A stretch of DNA of 64,000 bases from contig OZ029913.1 in the NCBI GenBank assembly GCA_964023275.1, positions 48,425,976 through 48,489,975 on the forward strand. Direction: 5' to 3'. The notes below the pieces were generated by a model. That model saw only the letters and a list, made by a program, of their open reading frames with translations. It did not search any database and was not told where the DNA came from. Positions 19,938 to 29,376 of this stretch are shown one piece after another. Position 1 is the first letter of the stretch; every line of letters begins with the position of its first letter. The DNA comes from Norana najaformis (taxonomy: Eukaryota > Annelida > Clitellata > Crassiclitellata > Hormogastridae). The position numbers and the translations under genes were made by a program.

Positions 19938-19939
19938 AA

Positions 19940-20416
19940 ATGCTTGTTATTACTAGACGAAGGTATAAGAAAGTACACGTTATCGGTGGAGCTGGGATAT
20001 TCGACACAGTTTCAGGATTTGTTAAGAAACTGCTCACATCGACCACCGCTAGACAATTAGGTACGACGGCCCTGAGCGCCGGTAAAGATGTCGCGAAAGA
20101 GATTGGGAAAAAGGCTCTCGATGTCGGGAAGAACGTGGCTATCGATGCTGGGAAACGATTAGTGGATAAAGCGGTCGTTAAAATGTTAGCGCCTAAAAAT
20201 CAGGAAGCCCTAACGAAACTGATCGAGTCGTCGACGTCTCAACCTAATGTATTACTTACGCAAAAATCTAAAGACATTCTAAATAAGTTAATTAGCGAAG
20301 GAGTCATTAACGCGGATACGAATATAAATAAATTAATCGACGGCTCTGGAACCGCTGCCGTTAAAATTCAAGATTTAGTACGCGCGATAAATGGGGCTGG
20401 AATGAAAGTCGTTTAA
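19940..20416 (+). CDS. pX/pVI-like small basic virion protein
   Basis: 158 residues, intact, starting three bases after the previous stop. The N-terminus is basic and leads to an amphipathic Gly/Lys-rich region (IGGAGIFDTVSGFVKKLL, then repeated GKDVAKEIGKKALDVGKN) of the kind seen in polintovirus and adenovirus core or minor proteins. The C-terminal half (ALTKLIES...KSKDILNKLI) looks globular. It stands directly before the major capsid gene, the same position as the pX-like gene of Polinton B. Likely packaged with DNA or lining the capsid interior. Confidence 0.7.
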   Translation: MLVITRRRYKKVHVIGGAGIFDTVSGFVKKLLTSTTARQLGTTALSAGKDVAKEIGKKALDVGKNVAIDAGKRLVDKAVVKMLAPKNQEALTKLIESSTSQPNVLLTQKSKDILNKLISEGVINADTNINKLIDGSGTAAVKIQDLVRAINGAGMKVV

Positions 20417-20442
20417 AAAAATAATCCTCGTTTATTAAAAAA

Positions 20443-21744
20443 ATGCAGTCTGACATTTTAAGATTTACGGAAGAACCGCTAATAGATGAGAGTATCGAGC
20501 GTTACGAATTCTACGAGTTCGAACCCGCCGCGAGAACAAATTATAACACGCCGGGTCAAATTCGTATAGACGTAATAACTCAAGATATATACGCTCATCC
20601 GGCAGAGTCTTATCTACTATTCAAAGGAAGACTAACTAAAGCTGATGGAACCGCGTACGTTAATGCCGATGCAGTGGCGCTGACGAATAACGGGCTAATG
20701 CATCTTTTCAACCAAATTTCGTATTCTTTAGCGAACCAAGATATCGAGACGATATTTAGTCCAGGACAAGCCACCACGATGTTAGGCCTATTAAGATACC
20801 CTGACGGTTTCGCAAAAGCCCAAGGTCTTAACCAACTGTGGTATAAAGATACTACGGGTACCGCGGATATAGCAGCCAATACAGGGTTCGCAGTTAGACA
20901 GGCGTATCTTATCCAGAAACCAGACGCTAAAGGTAAATTCAGTTTCGTCGTGCCGCTAAAACACATTTTTGGATTCTGCGACGATTACGATAGGGTAATC
21001 TACGGCGTGAAACATACTTTAACGCTAGTACGTAAAGCCGACGACGACGCTATTTTCAAAGCTAATCCACAAGTTAATCCACCAGCTGCTGGAAAAGTTA
21101 CACTCGACAAAATTGCTTGGTTTATGCCACACGTCATCCCGGCCGATACGGAAAGAATGCAATTGTATAAAACTATCGAATCGAAAGTCTCTATACCCAT
21201 CGCGTATCGAGCTCGTCAGTGCGATACTATATCAGTCGCCCAAACGACTACGTTTAACTGGAGATTAGGTGCTAGGGCCGCTACTGACAGACCAAGATAT
21301 ATAATAGTAGGTTTCCAGACGGGACGTAGCGGTGAACAAAACGCTAATCCATCGATATTTGACCATTGCAATCTTAAAAACGTGTACGCGATGGTGACTT
21401 CGGAAAGATACCCCGCCACCGACTACGACCTGTCATTTCCCGATCAAGATTTTGGGCGGCTATATCGAGACGCGGCGACGTTTAACGAACAATTCTATGG
21501 CATGACCGAACTGATCACGCAATGCAATATTACACCGCAAGATTTTAAAGATTTATATCCAATCGTGGTAATCGACGTAAGTAAGCAATCCGAGAGGATA
21601 AAAGCATCGAGTGTAGATATCAGTATTAAAGCATTTTTTGCAGCTGCGGTACCCGCCGATACACAAGCGTTCGCGGTAGTGATTTCGGATAGATTGGTAA
21701 AACTCCAAAGCGATGGTGAGAAAATGTCTGTAATAACTCATTGA
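20443..21744 (+). CDS. Major capsid protein (double jelly-roll hexon-like)
   Basis: 433 residues, intact. The product is rich in beta-strand patterning with a hallmark order: an N-terminal segment with ESIERYEFYEFEP, strand pairs around IRIDVITQDIYAHPAESYLLF, GLMHLFNQISYSLANQDIET, FVVPLKHIFGFCDDYDRVIYG near the middle, and HTLTLVRK. This is the double jelly-roll capsid family of polintoviruses/adintoviruses, in the lineage common in cnidarians and other invertebrates. Pseudo-hexameric trimers would form the icosahedral shell. The start follows an AAAAAAATG-type leader (see the promoter finding). It is not closely similar to the capsid protein relic of Polinton B. Confidence 0.92.
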   Translation: MQSDILRFTEEPLIDESIERYEFYEFEPAARTNYNTPGQIRIDVITQDIYAHPAESYLLFKGRLTKADGTAYVNADAVALTNNGLMHLFNQISYSLANQDIETIFSPGQATTMLGLLRYPDGFAKAQGLNQLWYKDTTGTADIAANTGFAVRQAYLIQKPDAKGKFSFVVPLKHIFGFCDDYDRVIYGVKHTLTLVRKADDDAIFKANPQVNPPAAGKVTLDKIAWFMPHVIPADTERMQLYKTIESKVSIPIAYRARQCDTISVAQTTTFNWRLGARAATDRPRYIIVGFQTGRSGEQNANPSIFDHCNLKNVYAMVTSERYPATDYDLSFPDQDFGRLYRDAATFNEQFYGMTELITQCNITPQDFKDLYPIVVIDVSKQSERIKASSVDISIKAFFAAAVPADTQAFAVVISDRLVKLQSDGEKMSVITH

Positions 21745-21786
21745 GCTTAGGACTGAACCATCGGTTTATGAAATATAGAGTTTCGG

Positions 21787-21817
21787 TTAAAGAAAATTTC
21801 ATTATAATAAAAAAAGA
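21787..21817 (+). promoter_or_regulatory. Shared upstream motif (AAGAAA..ATTATAATAAAA)
   Basis: TAAAGAAAATTTCATTATAA followed by TAAAA precedes the ATG at 21818. Closely related strings precede the polymerase ATG (complement of 28078-28104) and the acidic-protein ATG (complement of 28708-28735). Candidate promoter placed right at the start codon. Confidence 0.5.
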
Positions 21818-22210
21818 ATGTATAGTCTACTCGGATTACAAAAATTAATCAATGAGCACGACATTAAAGGAACTTCTCACATGGACAAGCCTCAAAAAAT
21901 TGAAGTTCTCATCAAGCGAGGGGTTTTACCGGAAGACTACGCGAATAAGCCGGTAAAAGTGAAAGAAAATCCTGAGAAATATTTAAGACTTAAAACTATT
22001 CAGGCAAATCCTAGATGCGTAAGCGTGTACGACAGCGAAACAAACGAAACGAAAACGTATAAATCGATATACGCGTGTGGAAAGGCATACAACGTAAACC
22101 CAAACATAATTAGAGAAAGGGATGGGAAAACGTGGCGAAAACGATATAAAATAAAAATCATAGATGGCCCATCTATGAGTAATGTGGAAGAAGAAAAAGA
22201 AGCCGTGTAA
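21818..22210 (+). CDS. Small DNA-binding protein: SAP-like N-terminus plus NUMOD1-like domain
   Basis: 130 residues, intact. Residues ~1-40 (LLGLQKLINEHDIKG...KIEVLIKRGVL) have the pattern of a SAP/Rho-N-type helix-turn-helix. Residues ~66-112 (VSVYDSETNETKTYKSIYACGKAYNV...) follow the NUMOD1-type modular DNA-binding pattern found in homing endonucleases and viral proteins. No nuclease motif is present. Last gene of the rightward block; ends 69 bp before the converging fibre gene. Confidence 0.55.
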   Translation: MYSLLGLQKLINEHDIKGTSHMDKPQKIEVLIKRGVLPEDYANKPVKVKENPEKYLRLKTIQANPRCVSVYDSETNETKTYKSIYACGKAYNVNPNIIRERDGKTWRKRYKIKIIDGPSMSNVEEEKEAV

Positions 22211-22278
22211 GTTTTAGTAGTTTCGTTACCTAACACCCGTGTGGTAATGAAACTTTCACGTAGTAGTAGTAGTACGAT

Positions 22279-23777
22279 TTAGACGTCGTACACGAACAAC
22301 TGCATCGCGGTCAGACCTGGTACATACCGCGTCTCAGCATTAATGATAAATATTCTATACTTTTGAAATTTTACCAAAGAATCGATTTTAAATTCTCGAT
22401 ATACACTATCTAAATAAGTCGGATTAGGAGATGCATATAGAGTAACCCAAGTCTCACCCCCAGAAGATGCCTCTATTCGCCATTTATATATTCTTCCGAG
22501 ATCGCCGGGTCTTCCTCTAAACCCGAATTTCCAAACCCTAACCGGTGTTGGGCACTTAATCGATAACCAGAAATCTCGGTATGTGTTGATGGCAGGACAC
22601 CACGCTTCGTCGTCACCATCATCCATGAACGCGTTAAATGCGGGGCAATTATCATATTCAGAACTAGCGCTCGCGATAAAACCGGTAGAACCATTATTCG
22701 ATTTTAATCTAGGAATGTACCCGACAGGACATCTTTTAAAGCTCTTATCGGGAATAGTAGGAATCCATTGAAACATATTTAAACCCGAAAAACTTACTCC
22801 TCGCGATGTTATTATACGGAACCTCCAGTACGAATATTTTCTTGTAGCGTTAAACGTAAATTTATGTAAAATTCCGCTATCGAACGCCGTAGTGTTTTCC
22901 GGCACGATATCGGTGAAAACGAGCCCATCATCGCTCGCTTGAACTTTCCACTTACTAATATTAGCTGTAGCAATGTTCCCAATAGCGATATGAAACCCAG
23001 ACATAGACAAAGGAATTGGATATTGTATTTGTATCCACTCATTCGCCTCGGTAAGCGGATGCCAACAATCCGTTGTGTCAAAAGTATTTCGAAACGTTTG
23101 CCAACCGGCATATATTTGTGACTCGCCTTGAGGTTTGAGACTGCTAACACCAACTATATACGGGTAGTCGTCGATCATCGTAAGATAGTTCGTCATCGTA
23201 GGTGTGGCTGTAACGATTCGTTCATCGACTCGCTCATCTACGTATTGTTTTGTTACCGCGTCTTGGTCATTCACGGGGTCCTGCAGGGCAGTCAACCGAC
23301 CATTCGCAATGCTACACACCGCAACAGCAGTATCACCATCTACTCGGTATACCGTGAAACCGGTGGCATCCCACGTCATATGGCAGTGGGCCAGGTTGTC
23401 ATTTCGTCGTATACGAAATCCATAAGGAAGAGATGAAATAGACGAAGTACCAACGAGTCGTATGTCAATTTCAGGCCCACCCGGAGTTGTACCGATAACC
23501 AAATGAGGCGTTGTCAGCGCTCCGGTCATGACACCACCTCTCTTATTAAACTTACCACTCAACGCCTTATCGATGTAACCTTTCGTTGAGCGTTATCGGT
23601 CGTCGTGGGATCTTTTAATCCTTTTATTAAATTTCCTCCTATATTAATATCTCCGGTTGCAGCGTTTGTTCCATCCGTACGAAGGAAATTATCATTCATT
23701 TGAGATAGAGTAACACCACTAGAAATTACTCTTTGCGAAACCCCTACATCGGTATGTCCAAATTTATCAACAGGCAT
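22279..23777 (-). pseudogene. Fibre-like protein with tail-fibre motif and two discoidin-like modules, one frameshift
   Basis: The 5' frame 23559-23777 carries NDNFLRTDGTNAATGDINIG and a GLKDPT..DNA segment. The frame then changes near 23590, probably by a one-base loss. The main frame 22279-23562 (427 residues) has a second MTGALTTPHLVIG repeat and a QDAVTKQYVDERVDER shaft segment. It ends with two ~130-residue modules (~140-265 and ~285-427) patterned like F5/8C-discoidin galactose-binding-like domains (WIQIQYP...WKVQASDDG and FWLSIKCPTPVRVWKFGF...WRIEASSGG). Such modules bind sugars or lipids, so a host-surface contact role is likely. First gene of the leftward block; related to the relic at 1-1477. 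Confidence 0.8.
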
Positions 23778-23795
23778 TTTATATATAAGTATTTT

Positions 23796-24229
23796 TTAAT
23801 ATAAATCATTGATAACTTCTTGGAAGTCTACACCACCACCAGCCATCTTCTTCAACGCGTATAAACATAAATGACCGCAAAACACTTCATTATTAGGTTG
23901 TATTCGTTCGCTGTTATAATACACCGGACTGTGTAAATATTCTAACAGCTCGTCAGGGGGAGGGAGTCCGTAACTATCGAAATAATGTTTTTTCGTATGA
24001 TTCTTCACCCAAACTACCAGGTGCGTCCCCTCTCCTTTAGAATCGTCTAGGTTGAGGATACCGCACTCGTTCGTTCTCGGTCTTTTAGGCAATTGGTCTC
24101 GTAGGTATACTCCTCTGAAATTCGGAATCTTAATCTTTTTTCCGCATCGAGCAGTTGTATATTCGACAAAGGAACGTTTGGTAATGCGACGCCGCATACG
24201 TCTATTTCTTTAACGATTCCGTAACTCAT
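23796..24229 (-). pseudogene. Adenain-like maturation cysteine protease, one frameshift
   Basis: The likely start is the ATG at 24229, after TAATATAAAAAA. A frame change lies at the T6 run 24136-24141. The main frame (133 codons, 23796-24197) holds NFRGVYLRDQLP, NECGILNLDD, the catalytic His in GTHLVVWV (residue 59), FDSYGLPPPDELLEYL (Asp 74), Gln 100 and the nucleophile Cys 107 in FCGHLCLYAL. The Gln-Cys spacing of 7 fits adenain/Ulp1-fold proteases. It would cleave virion precursor proteins. Located between the fibre and polymerase genes. Confidence 0.85.
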
Positions 24230-24260
24230 TTTTTTATATTAGTTTAAATATATATATATG

Positions 24261-27200
24261 CTAAACGGAGTTAGCCTTTAACGAATAATGCCCATAAGCC
24301 AACGTGTGAATTCCATCTATCGTCATTACTCGTTTATCGTCGTCCGCGGATAAAGCGACTTTATTAACCTCTTCGGTAAACAAATCGTGTTTATACGATC
24401 TGATAACGTTCATTTTTCGTAATTGTTCTCTTTTAGTAAACAAGCAGTCTTTGTAATCGTCATGAGTAATCTGTTTCTTAACGACACACTTCTTTACACC
24501 TTTACATTTCTTGTATTCCTCACCATCCATTCTATACGAGTACAATTTAGCTCTCAATCCTACAAACTCTTCAATTTGCTTTCCTCCAGCTTCGTCTTTA
24601 AACATGCCGATAACTTTCTTGTTAATTCCAATTTCTATACCTAATGGGTGGGTATCGCAAACACCTAACACCGCGTCTTTAGGATACTCGCTAGTATCGA
24701 ATCTTCCTCGAACGTCGTCGGCGATATCGGCGTAAAAATCTTCCGTTTTTATTTCGTACGCTAGCGAATCGGTGTCGGTAAATAATAATTTAACCCTATC
24801 TCCGTATTTTGCCTTTACGTAATTGTAATGAAAGTCGTACATTAAACTTTTACTCAAGTCTAGTATACACATGCCTAGATATACCGGTTTATTGTAATGC
24901 ACCTTCGTTTTTCTCATGTGGATGGCGATTAAATTCTCGTCGAAAATAGTTAGGCTATCGTAATTGGGTTTCGCGGCTAACTTAATAGCCTGCTTTTCAT
25001 CGCATACCAATCTTACATCGACTCTATTTTCTATGTTCTCCATCGTCTTCCCGAACACGCTGTTGTTCATCAGTTTGAAGAAATCCTTCTCGAAATCGTT
25101 AGCAGCACTCGTTCGTAATCGCGTGTTCAAATCGATGTACTCTGTTCGAATAGTATCCCTCTATGAATTTTCGCAACCTTCAACCCGAGACTCTCGTACA
25201 GTTTTAAATTTTCGTAATGTAGTACATAATTCTTTTTATCGTTTAAATTTGGAATTAGTTTCGATACTACGCTCGTGCCGGGTTTTACATTTTCGGGGGC
25301 TAAAGGATAATCGTTGTGAAGATCGTGTAATTCGTTAGGATATTCCAAGTCTACTTCTAGTATACATCCTAAGGATCCTTCGTTGGTAAGACTTTTCCAG
25401 TTATCCAACTCGTCTTTTTCCATCCATCTAAATCCACGAGTCGGTAGTAATTGACTCATAGCCCATCCATACAAATTATTCGCATCCAGATAAGCGATGA
25501 ATTTAGACTTTCTCGAACTATCGAATGCCCGCATATATTTATTGTTCGCTTTCGCGTAACGATTCGAAATTGTACTGATTCCTCCTCTCGTGCCGTTCTT
25601 AACCATTAGAAGCATATCGTAATCGCTTAACAATTCTAATTCTACTCCGGTTAACTTTAATGCGGCATCCCAAGCTAGTCTTGGTGATGTGTAATACCAC
25701 GCAGGGTCTAGACCGTAGTTACTCGAGCACACATCTCTAAAATTCTCGAATACATCGGCTAGCAGTAAAACATCGGATTCGTTGTACAAGTCGTGGTAAT
25801 CTCGTAAGATCTTACACCCAAACTCTTTCCATACCGTTTGCGTGTGTTGGTATTGTTCGTCGCTAATATCAGAATCGTTTAGTCTTGAATAGAAAGCATC
25901 CTTCGGTGGTAATTTAGTCTCGTTCAGTTTTTCAACGCAATCGATGTAATCATACGGATAAACTCCTTTTCTTAGTAAAAGATCGAGTTGTACACCAGAG
26001 TAATTCGCGCTAAGATTTTTACATTGGTCTTTACTTAGATTCTTCGATAACGCTTCGAGACTCGAAGCCATGAATTTAAAACTGTCGATAAAACGTAGTT
26101 CTCTTTTAATGAGTATTTCCTCACCATCTTTCCAAAACTTATCGACTATAACCTCTCTGCTAAAAGACACGTACTTTTCTTCGTTGTAGGGAATACAATT
26201 GATCTTCTCGCCGTTATCACCGCGCAGTTTCTTTATAAATAGATGGCTGTCGTATCCGGAAAGATTATGAAACACTACCGGAAAAAACTTTGGCGCTTTG
26301 TAGTTTAGATTACATATATTATGAGCGGCACCTCTAAACTTACCGGTAAAGTGGCAGTGGTCTCTAACTTTATCGTTATTTAACTCTTTACAACATATAT
26401 GGCATGTACTAGCTTCGTTATAACTCCTCTTATCATCTTCGGTGAATATCATCTTCTTTTGAAAATCAAAACTCCGATATATTTTTTTAATATTTTCTTC
26501 AAGCGTATCTATAAATAGTTGGGCAACATCGTCTTCGTCGGTTTTCGCCGTAAACTTTACCAGATTTTGTGAATAAAGTTTATCGTCGAAACATTTGATG
26601 TAATAGCAAAACGAGCTAGGTATATGCTTTTGGTACTGGTTGGTGTAAGACACGCTAGGATCGGGGTGACATGTATCGATCGGTTTTATGAAAGATTCGA
26701 AATCCGCATACACGATGAATGGGACTCTTATCGATCTACAGTAGTTTTCAAATTGTAACATAGTACCGGGTTTTGGCATCTCCACTCTCGCAACACCGTG
26801 GTTGTGCAGTGCTCTGTATGCTTAACGAGAGCTTCTTCCCTTTCAAATCCATTAAGACAACGCCGGCAATAATGCATGAGGGTTTTTGCTTTGCTAGTTT
26901 GAGAAGATAATAATCTGCTAAGACTTTTAATCAAACAATAATGTTGCGCGTTATCATCCGCAATCAGTAGTAAATCGATAGGGATAACGTCGGTATCTCC
27001 GTTTCGATTAGATATTCTTAACGGATATACAAATCTTTCGTAGCCGAAAACATTAACGCTTAGATTATTTTTTTTCTCGAATATATCGATGTCTTTCAAC
27101 GAAACAGGAAAATTAATTTCAGTCCAAATAAAATTTTCAGATTGCGTTCGTAGTAATTCAGTTATTCGTTCTGGATGTTTATCAATGGGATGTAAAGCTC

Positions 27201-28077
27201 TAGCAATACACCATTTAAAACACTCGTCGTCTTCGTTCTTCATATTGATAATAGCTTTTTTGCTAGCTAGTTCTTTCGGTAAGGGAATGTATGAATTACC
27301 TTTTAGTGGTTTATAAACAGCTGTATTAATATCTAGCTTTACCACAGTCTTAAATCTCCAATTACTTCCTCGCATCTGGAAAGTAGCCATAGACTCCAAC
27401 ATCTTATCTTTCATATTACTATACATTTCATTCGCATCGGTAGCATCTAAGTTAACTTCAGTTTTTGTCACGAATGGAATATCGCCGTAGGTCACCTCTC
27501 CAGATTTCATGTCAACACGCTCCATAATACAAGTAAGAACTAAATTAATCTTTGTCTGACGATTACTAGTAAACAAATTAATTACCTGTGGTTCAACTTT
27601 ACTAAGAAAAGACTCAGCATCTATTCCATCAATCCCATCGATTGTGTATTGTTTTGCAAATCCCTTAATAGCGGTTGCGGTCTCTCGAATTTTAAACTTG
27701 TTCTTTTTATAAAGTTTACCGAAAATAGAATTTACTTTTGTTTTTAATGCTTCTAACTTTTCGTTCACGATTCTTTTTGGCTCCTCTGGTATATAACTTC
27801 CAATCCAATCAGCAATATCTTTGGTGTAAGTATTAATCGCTGATTTAATCTTCTTAAAAACTTTCTTAACATACGAAACTGGTAAAGGTGAAAGTGTTGG
27901 CACACCTATTTCAGGGATTGGATCATCGAGTAAATTATGCTTCACACTCTTCGTGGTGTTATTACTCGTCTTAATAGATTCGAACAACTCCGCTTTTCGC
28001 AACTTGTAATATCCTTTCAACCCACGCTGTTTCGCTATATCTCGTAATTCACGAATTGTTTTCGAATTATATTCCAT
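24261..28077 (-). pseudogene. Protein-primed DNA polymerase B (pPolB), two frame breaks
   Basis: Three consecutive frames: 26728-28077, 25127-26785 and 24261-25130. The first begins with a Rho-N/SAP-like module (TIRELRDIAKQRGLKGYYKL). The second has exonuclease motif I (FIVYADFESF), a four-Cys/His HNH- or endonuclease-VII-like insertion (CHICC...RDHCHFTGKFRGAAHNICN), motif II (NLSGYDSHLF) and polymerase motif A (DANNLYGWAMSQ). The third has motif B (KLMNNSVFGKTMEN) and motif C (FTDTDSL, residues 117-123). All catalytic residues I can check are present. Breaks are near 26803 (short A run) and 25130, where a few codons also seem to be missing. The enzyme would replicate the element ends-first from a terminal protein. 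Confidence 0.92.
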
Positions 28078-28107
28078 TTTATTATAACAAATTATTTCTT
28101 TAAGCTA
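28078..28107 (-). promoter_or_regulatory. Candidate promoter of the polymerase gene
   Basis: Reading on the minus strand, AAAGAAATAATTTGTTATAA followed by TAAAATG leads into the start codon. It is nearly the same as the sequence before the acidic-protein gene. Confidence 0.5.
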
Positions 28108-28179
28108 AAACATGAAAATATTTTTAGATTCTGTAACTACCATTGATAGTTACAGAATAAAATTTAAATATCGTGTCGT

Positions 28180-28707
28180 TTACAACTGTTCTGGTTCTGG
28201 TTCTGGTTTGGTAGCGGTGTTTGATGATGAAAATGATTCGAGAATTTCACTCATGCGGTTATGAAATACATTCTTCGCCTCAAAATACGTTACTTCCAAT
28301 TTATCGAGACTTTTCTTAAGATTATAAATGATCGTTTCGAATTCGTTATTAACGATTTTTCTAGTAAGTTCGCTGTCAGGATCGTCATCGGAGACTTCTT
28401 CGTCATTGTAGCACTCATTACACGTGCTACTACATTCACTACTACTGTATTCGCTACTACTGCATTCACTACTACTGCATTCACTACTACTGTATTCACA
28501 CTCGTCTGAAGCGTCTCCGATCAGGTCAAAAACTTCGGTTACAAATTCATCACAGGCGTCTTTCACTTCAGAAACGAAACAGGTTATAAGTTTTGCGTTT
28601 TCGGAAGCTAATGTTAACAATGGACCCATATGTACCAAAGGTTTTATAATAAGCGTAGGTTCTGTTCTGTAAATATCAAATGTTTTATAATCTGCCGTCA
28701 TTGCCAT
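28180..28707 (-). CDS. Acidic Ser/Cys-repeat protein of unknown function
   Basis: 175 residues, intact. The N-terminal ~65 residues look globular. Residues ~72-95 are an acidic SSSEC/SSSEY repeat encoded by a 15-bp tandem repeat (28425-28500). The C-terminal third is a helix (NEFETIIYNLKKSLDKLEVTYFEAKNVF), and the end is PEPEPEQL. Rightmost gene of the element, next to the right inverted repeat, with the same upstream motif as the polymerase gene. No family recognised; a regulatory or early protein would fit the position, but that is a guess. Confidence 0.6.
   Translation of the reverse strand: MAMTADYKTFDIYRTEPTLIIKPLVHMGPLLTLASENAKLITCFVSEVKDACDEFVTEVFDLIGDASDECEYSSSECSSSECSSSEYSSSECSSTCNECYNDEEVSDDDPDSELTRKIVNNEFETIIYNLKKSLDKLEVTYFEAKNVFHNRMSEILESFSSSNTATKPEPEPEQL
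28425..28500. repeat. 15-bp coding tandem repeat
   Basis: About five copies of CACTACTACTGCATT (with G/A/T variants) inside the acidic-protein gene; each adds five residues. Confidence 0.85.
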
Positions 28708-28738
28708 TTTATTATAATAAATTATTTTCTTAAAATAA
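28708..28738 (-). promoter_or_regulatory. Candidate promoter of the acidic-protein gene
   Basis: Minus-strand AAGAAAATAATTTATTATAA followed by TAAAATG. It matches the element before the polymerase gene over about 28 bases with few differences. Confidence 0.5.
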
Positions 28739-28779
28739 AAACAAGAAGCTTTTTTTGCAAGAAAAGATGATGCGTATAG

Positions 28780-29106
28780 AAATTCTCAAATGTTAACGAA
28801 GGCGGGATAGAGCCGATAGTTTCGATGAACCTATAATATGGTTGCGTGCGCGATCTATTTTTAGATTTGGGAATTTCCCATAGTTTCGATGACGTCATCA
28901 TGTTTTTATTTTTGATTAGGAACCTATAGGTTCGGGTTGAACCTAGAGTATTGGTTCATATTTGGAATTGACGAGCGTGCGCGAAAATTGGGAATTTCCG
29001 GTAGTTTCGATGACGTCATCACGTGATTATTTGGTGAGGAACCTATAGGTTGAAATTTAACCTAGGATATTGGTTGTTGTCCCAGAACCCGGGTTTCTCT
29101 ACTACT
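28780..29106 (-). repeat. Right terminal inverted repeat of Polinton A
   Basis: 327 bp, complement of the left repeat with three substitutions and one missing A (near 29032). Contains the same tandem duplication and the two composite modules (TGACGTCA at 28890-28897 and 29011-29018; GGGAATTTCCC at 28869-28879 and GGGAATTTCC at 28990-28999). Confidence 0.95.
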
Positions 29107-29112
29107 TTTATA
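29107..29112. repeat. Target-site duplication TTTATA, right copy
   Basis: Matches 14082-14087 exactly and abuts the right inverted repeat. Confidence 0.95.
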
Positions 29113-29305
29113 CCTTCAGGTATACGTCTTTTGCTCGACTCTGTCCTGCTACATCGTTGGCAATCTGCAGTTTAGCTATCAACACCTGCCTTCCGAAAGC
29201 TTTAGCGCCTGTTTGAATCAGCGGCCAAGCACTTCTGAAAATACCGCTTAGAAAACTTCCCAATCCATGTCCCCATTGCTTACGTGCTCCGCGAAAGACG
29301 GGCAT
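29108..29305 (-). pseudogene. 5' part of Polinton B pX-like gene, cut by the Polinton A insertion
   Basis: 65 codons starting MPVFRGARKQWGHGLGSFLS and continuing IFRSAWPLIQTGAKAFGRQV, the Gly/amphipathic start typical of Polinton pX-like small virion proteins. The frame runs into the target site of Polinton A. The Lys-rich remainder lies at 13985-14081, just before the Polinton B capsid gene. This shows that the two flanks were once contiguous. Confidence 0.75.
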
Positions 29306-29376
29306 GCCGTTGCCACTCTGTTGCAGAGAATAATCTTCTTACGCAAATCGACTTGAGTCGCAACAAAATTGTCTTT

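Larger units (their letters stand above)
14088..29106. mobile_element. Full-length Polinton/Maverick element (Polinton A)
   Basis: A 15,019-bp element bounded by near-identical terminal inverted repeats and a perfect 6-bp duplication. It carries the defining Polinton set: retroviral-type integrase with chromodomain, protein-primed DNA polymerase B, packaging ATPase, adenain-like protease, and major and minor capsid proteins. Six or more accessory genes are also present. The gene plan is one leftward gene at the left end, a rightward block (16029-22210) and a leftward block (22279-28707) that converge at 22211-22278. The inserted DNA is visibly richer in CpG-containing words than the flanks. 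Frame breaks in several genes make it non-autonomous as read here, although length, ends and gene order are complete. Confidence 0.97.

Noticed and set aside
24240-24262. Replication origin in the TATATATATA run
   Set aside because: A simple AT run between converging-end genes; Polintons are expected to start replication at their termini.
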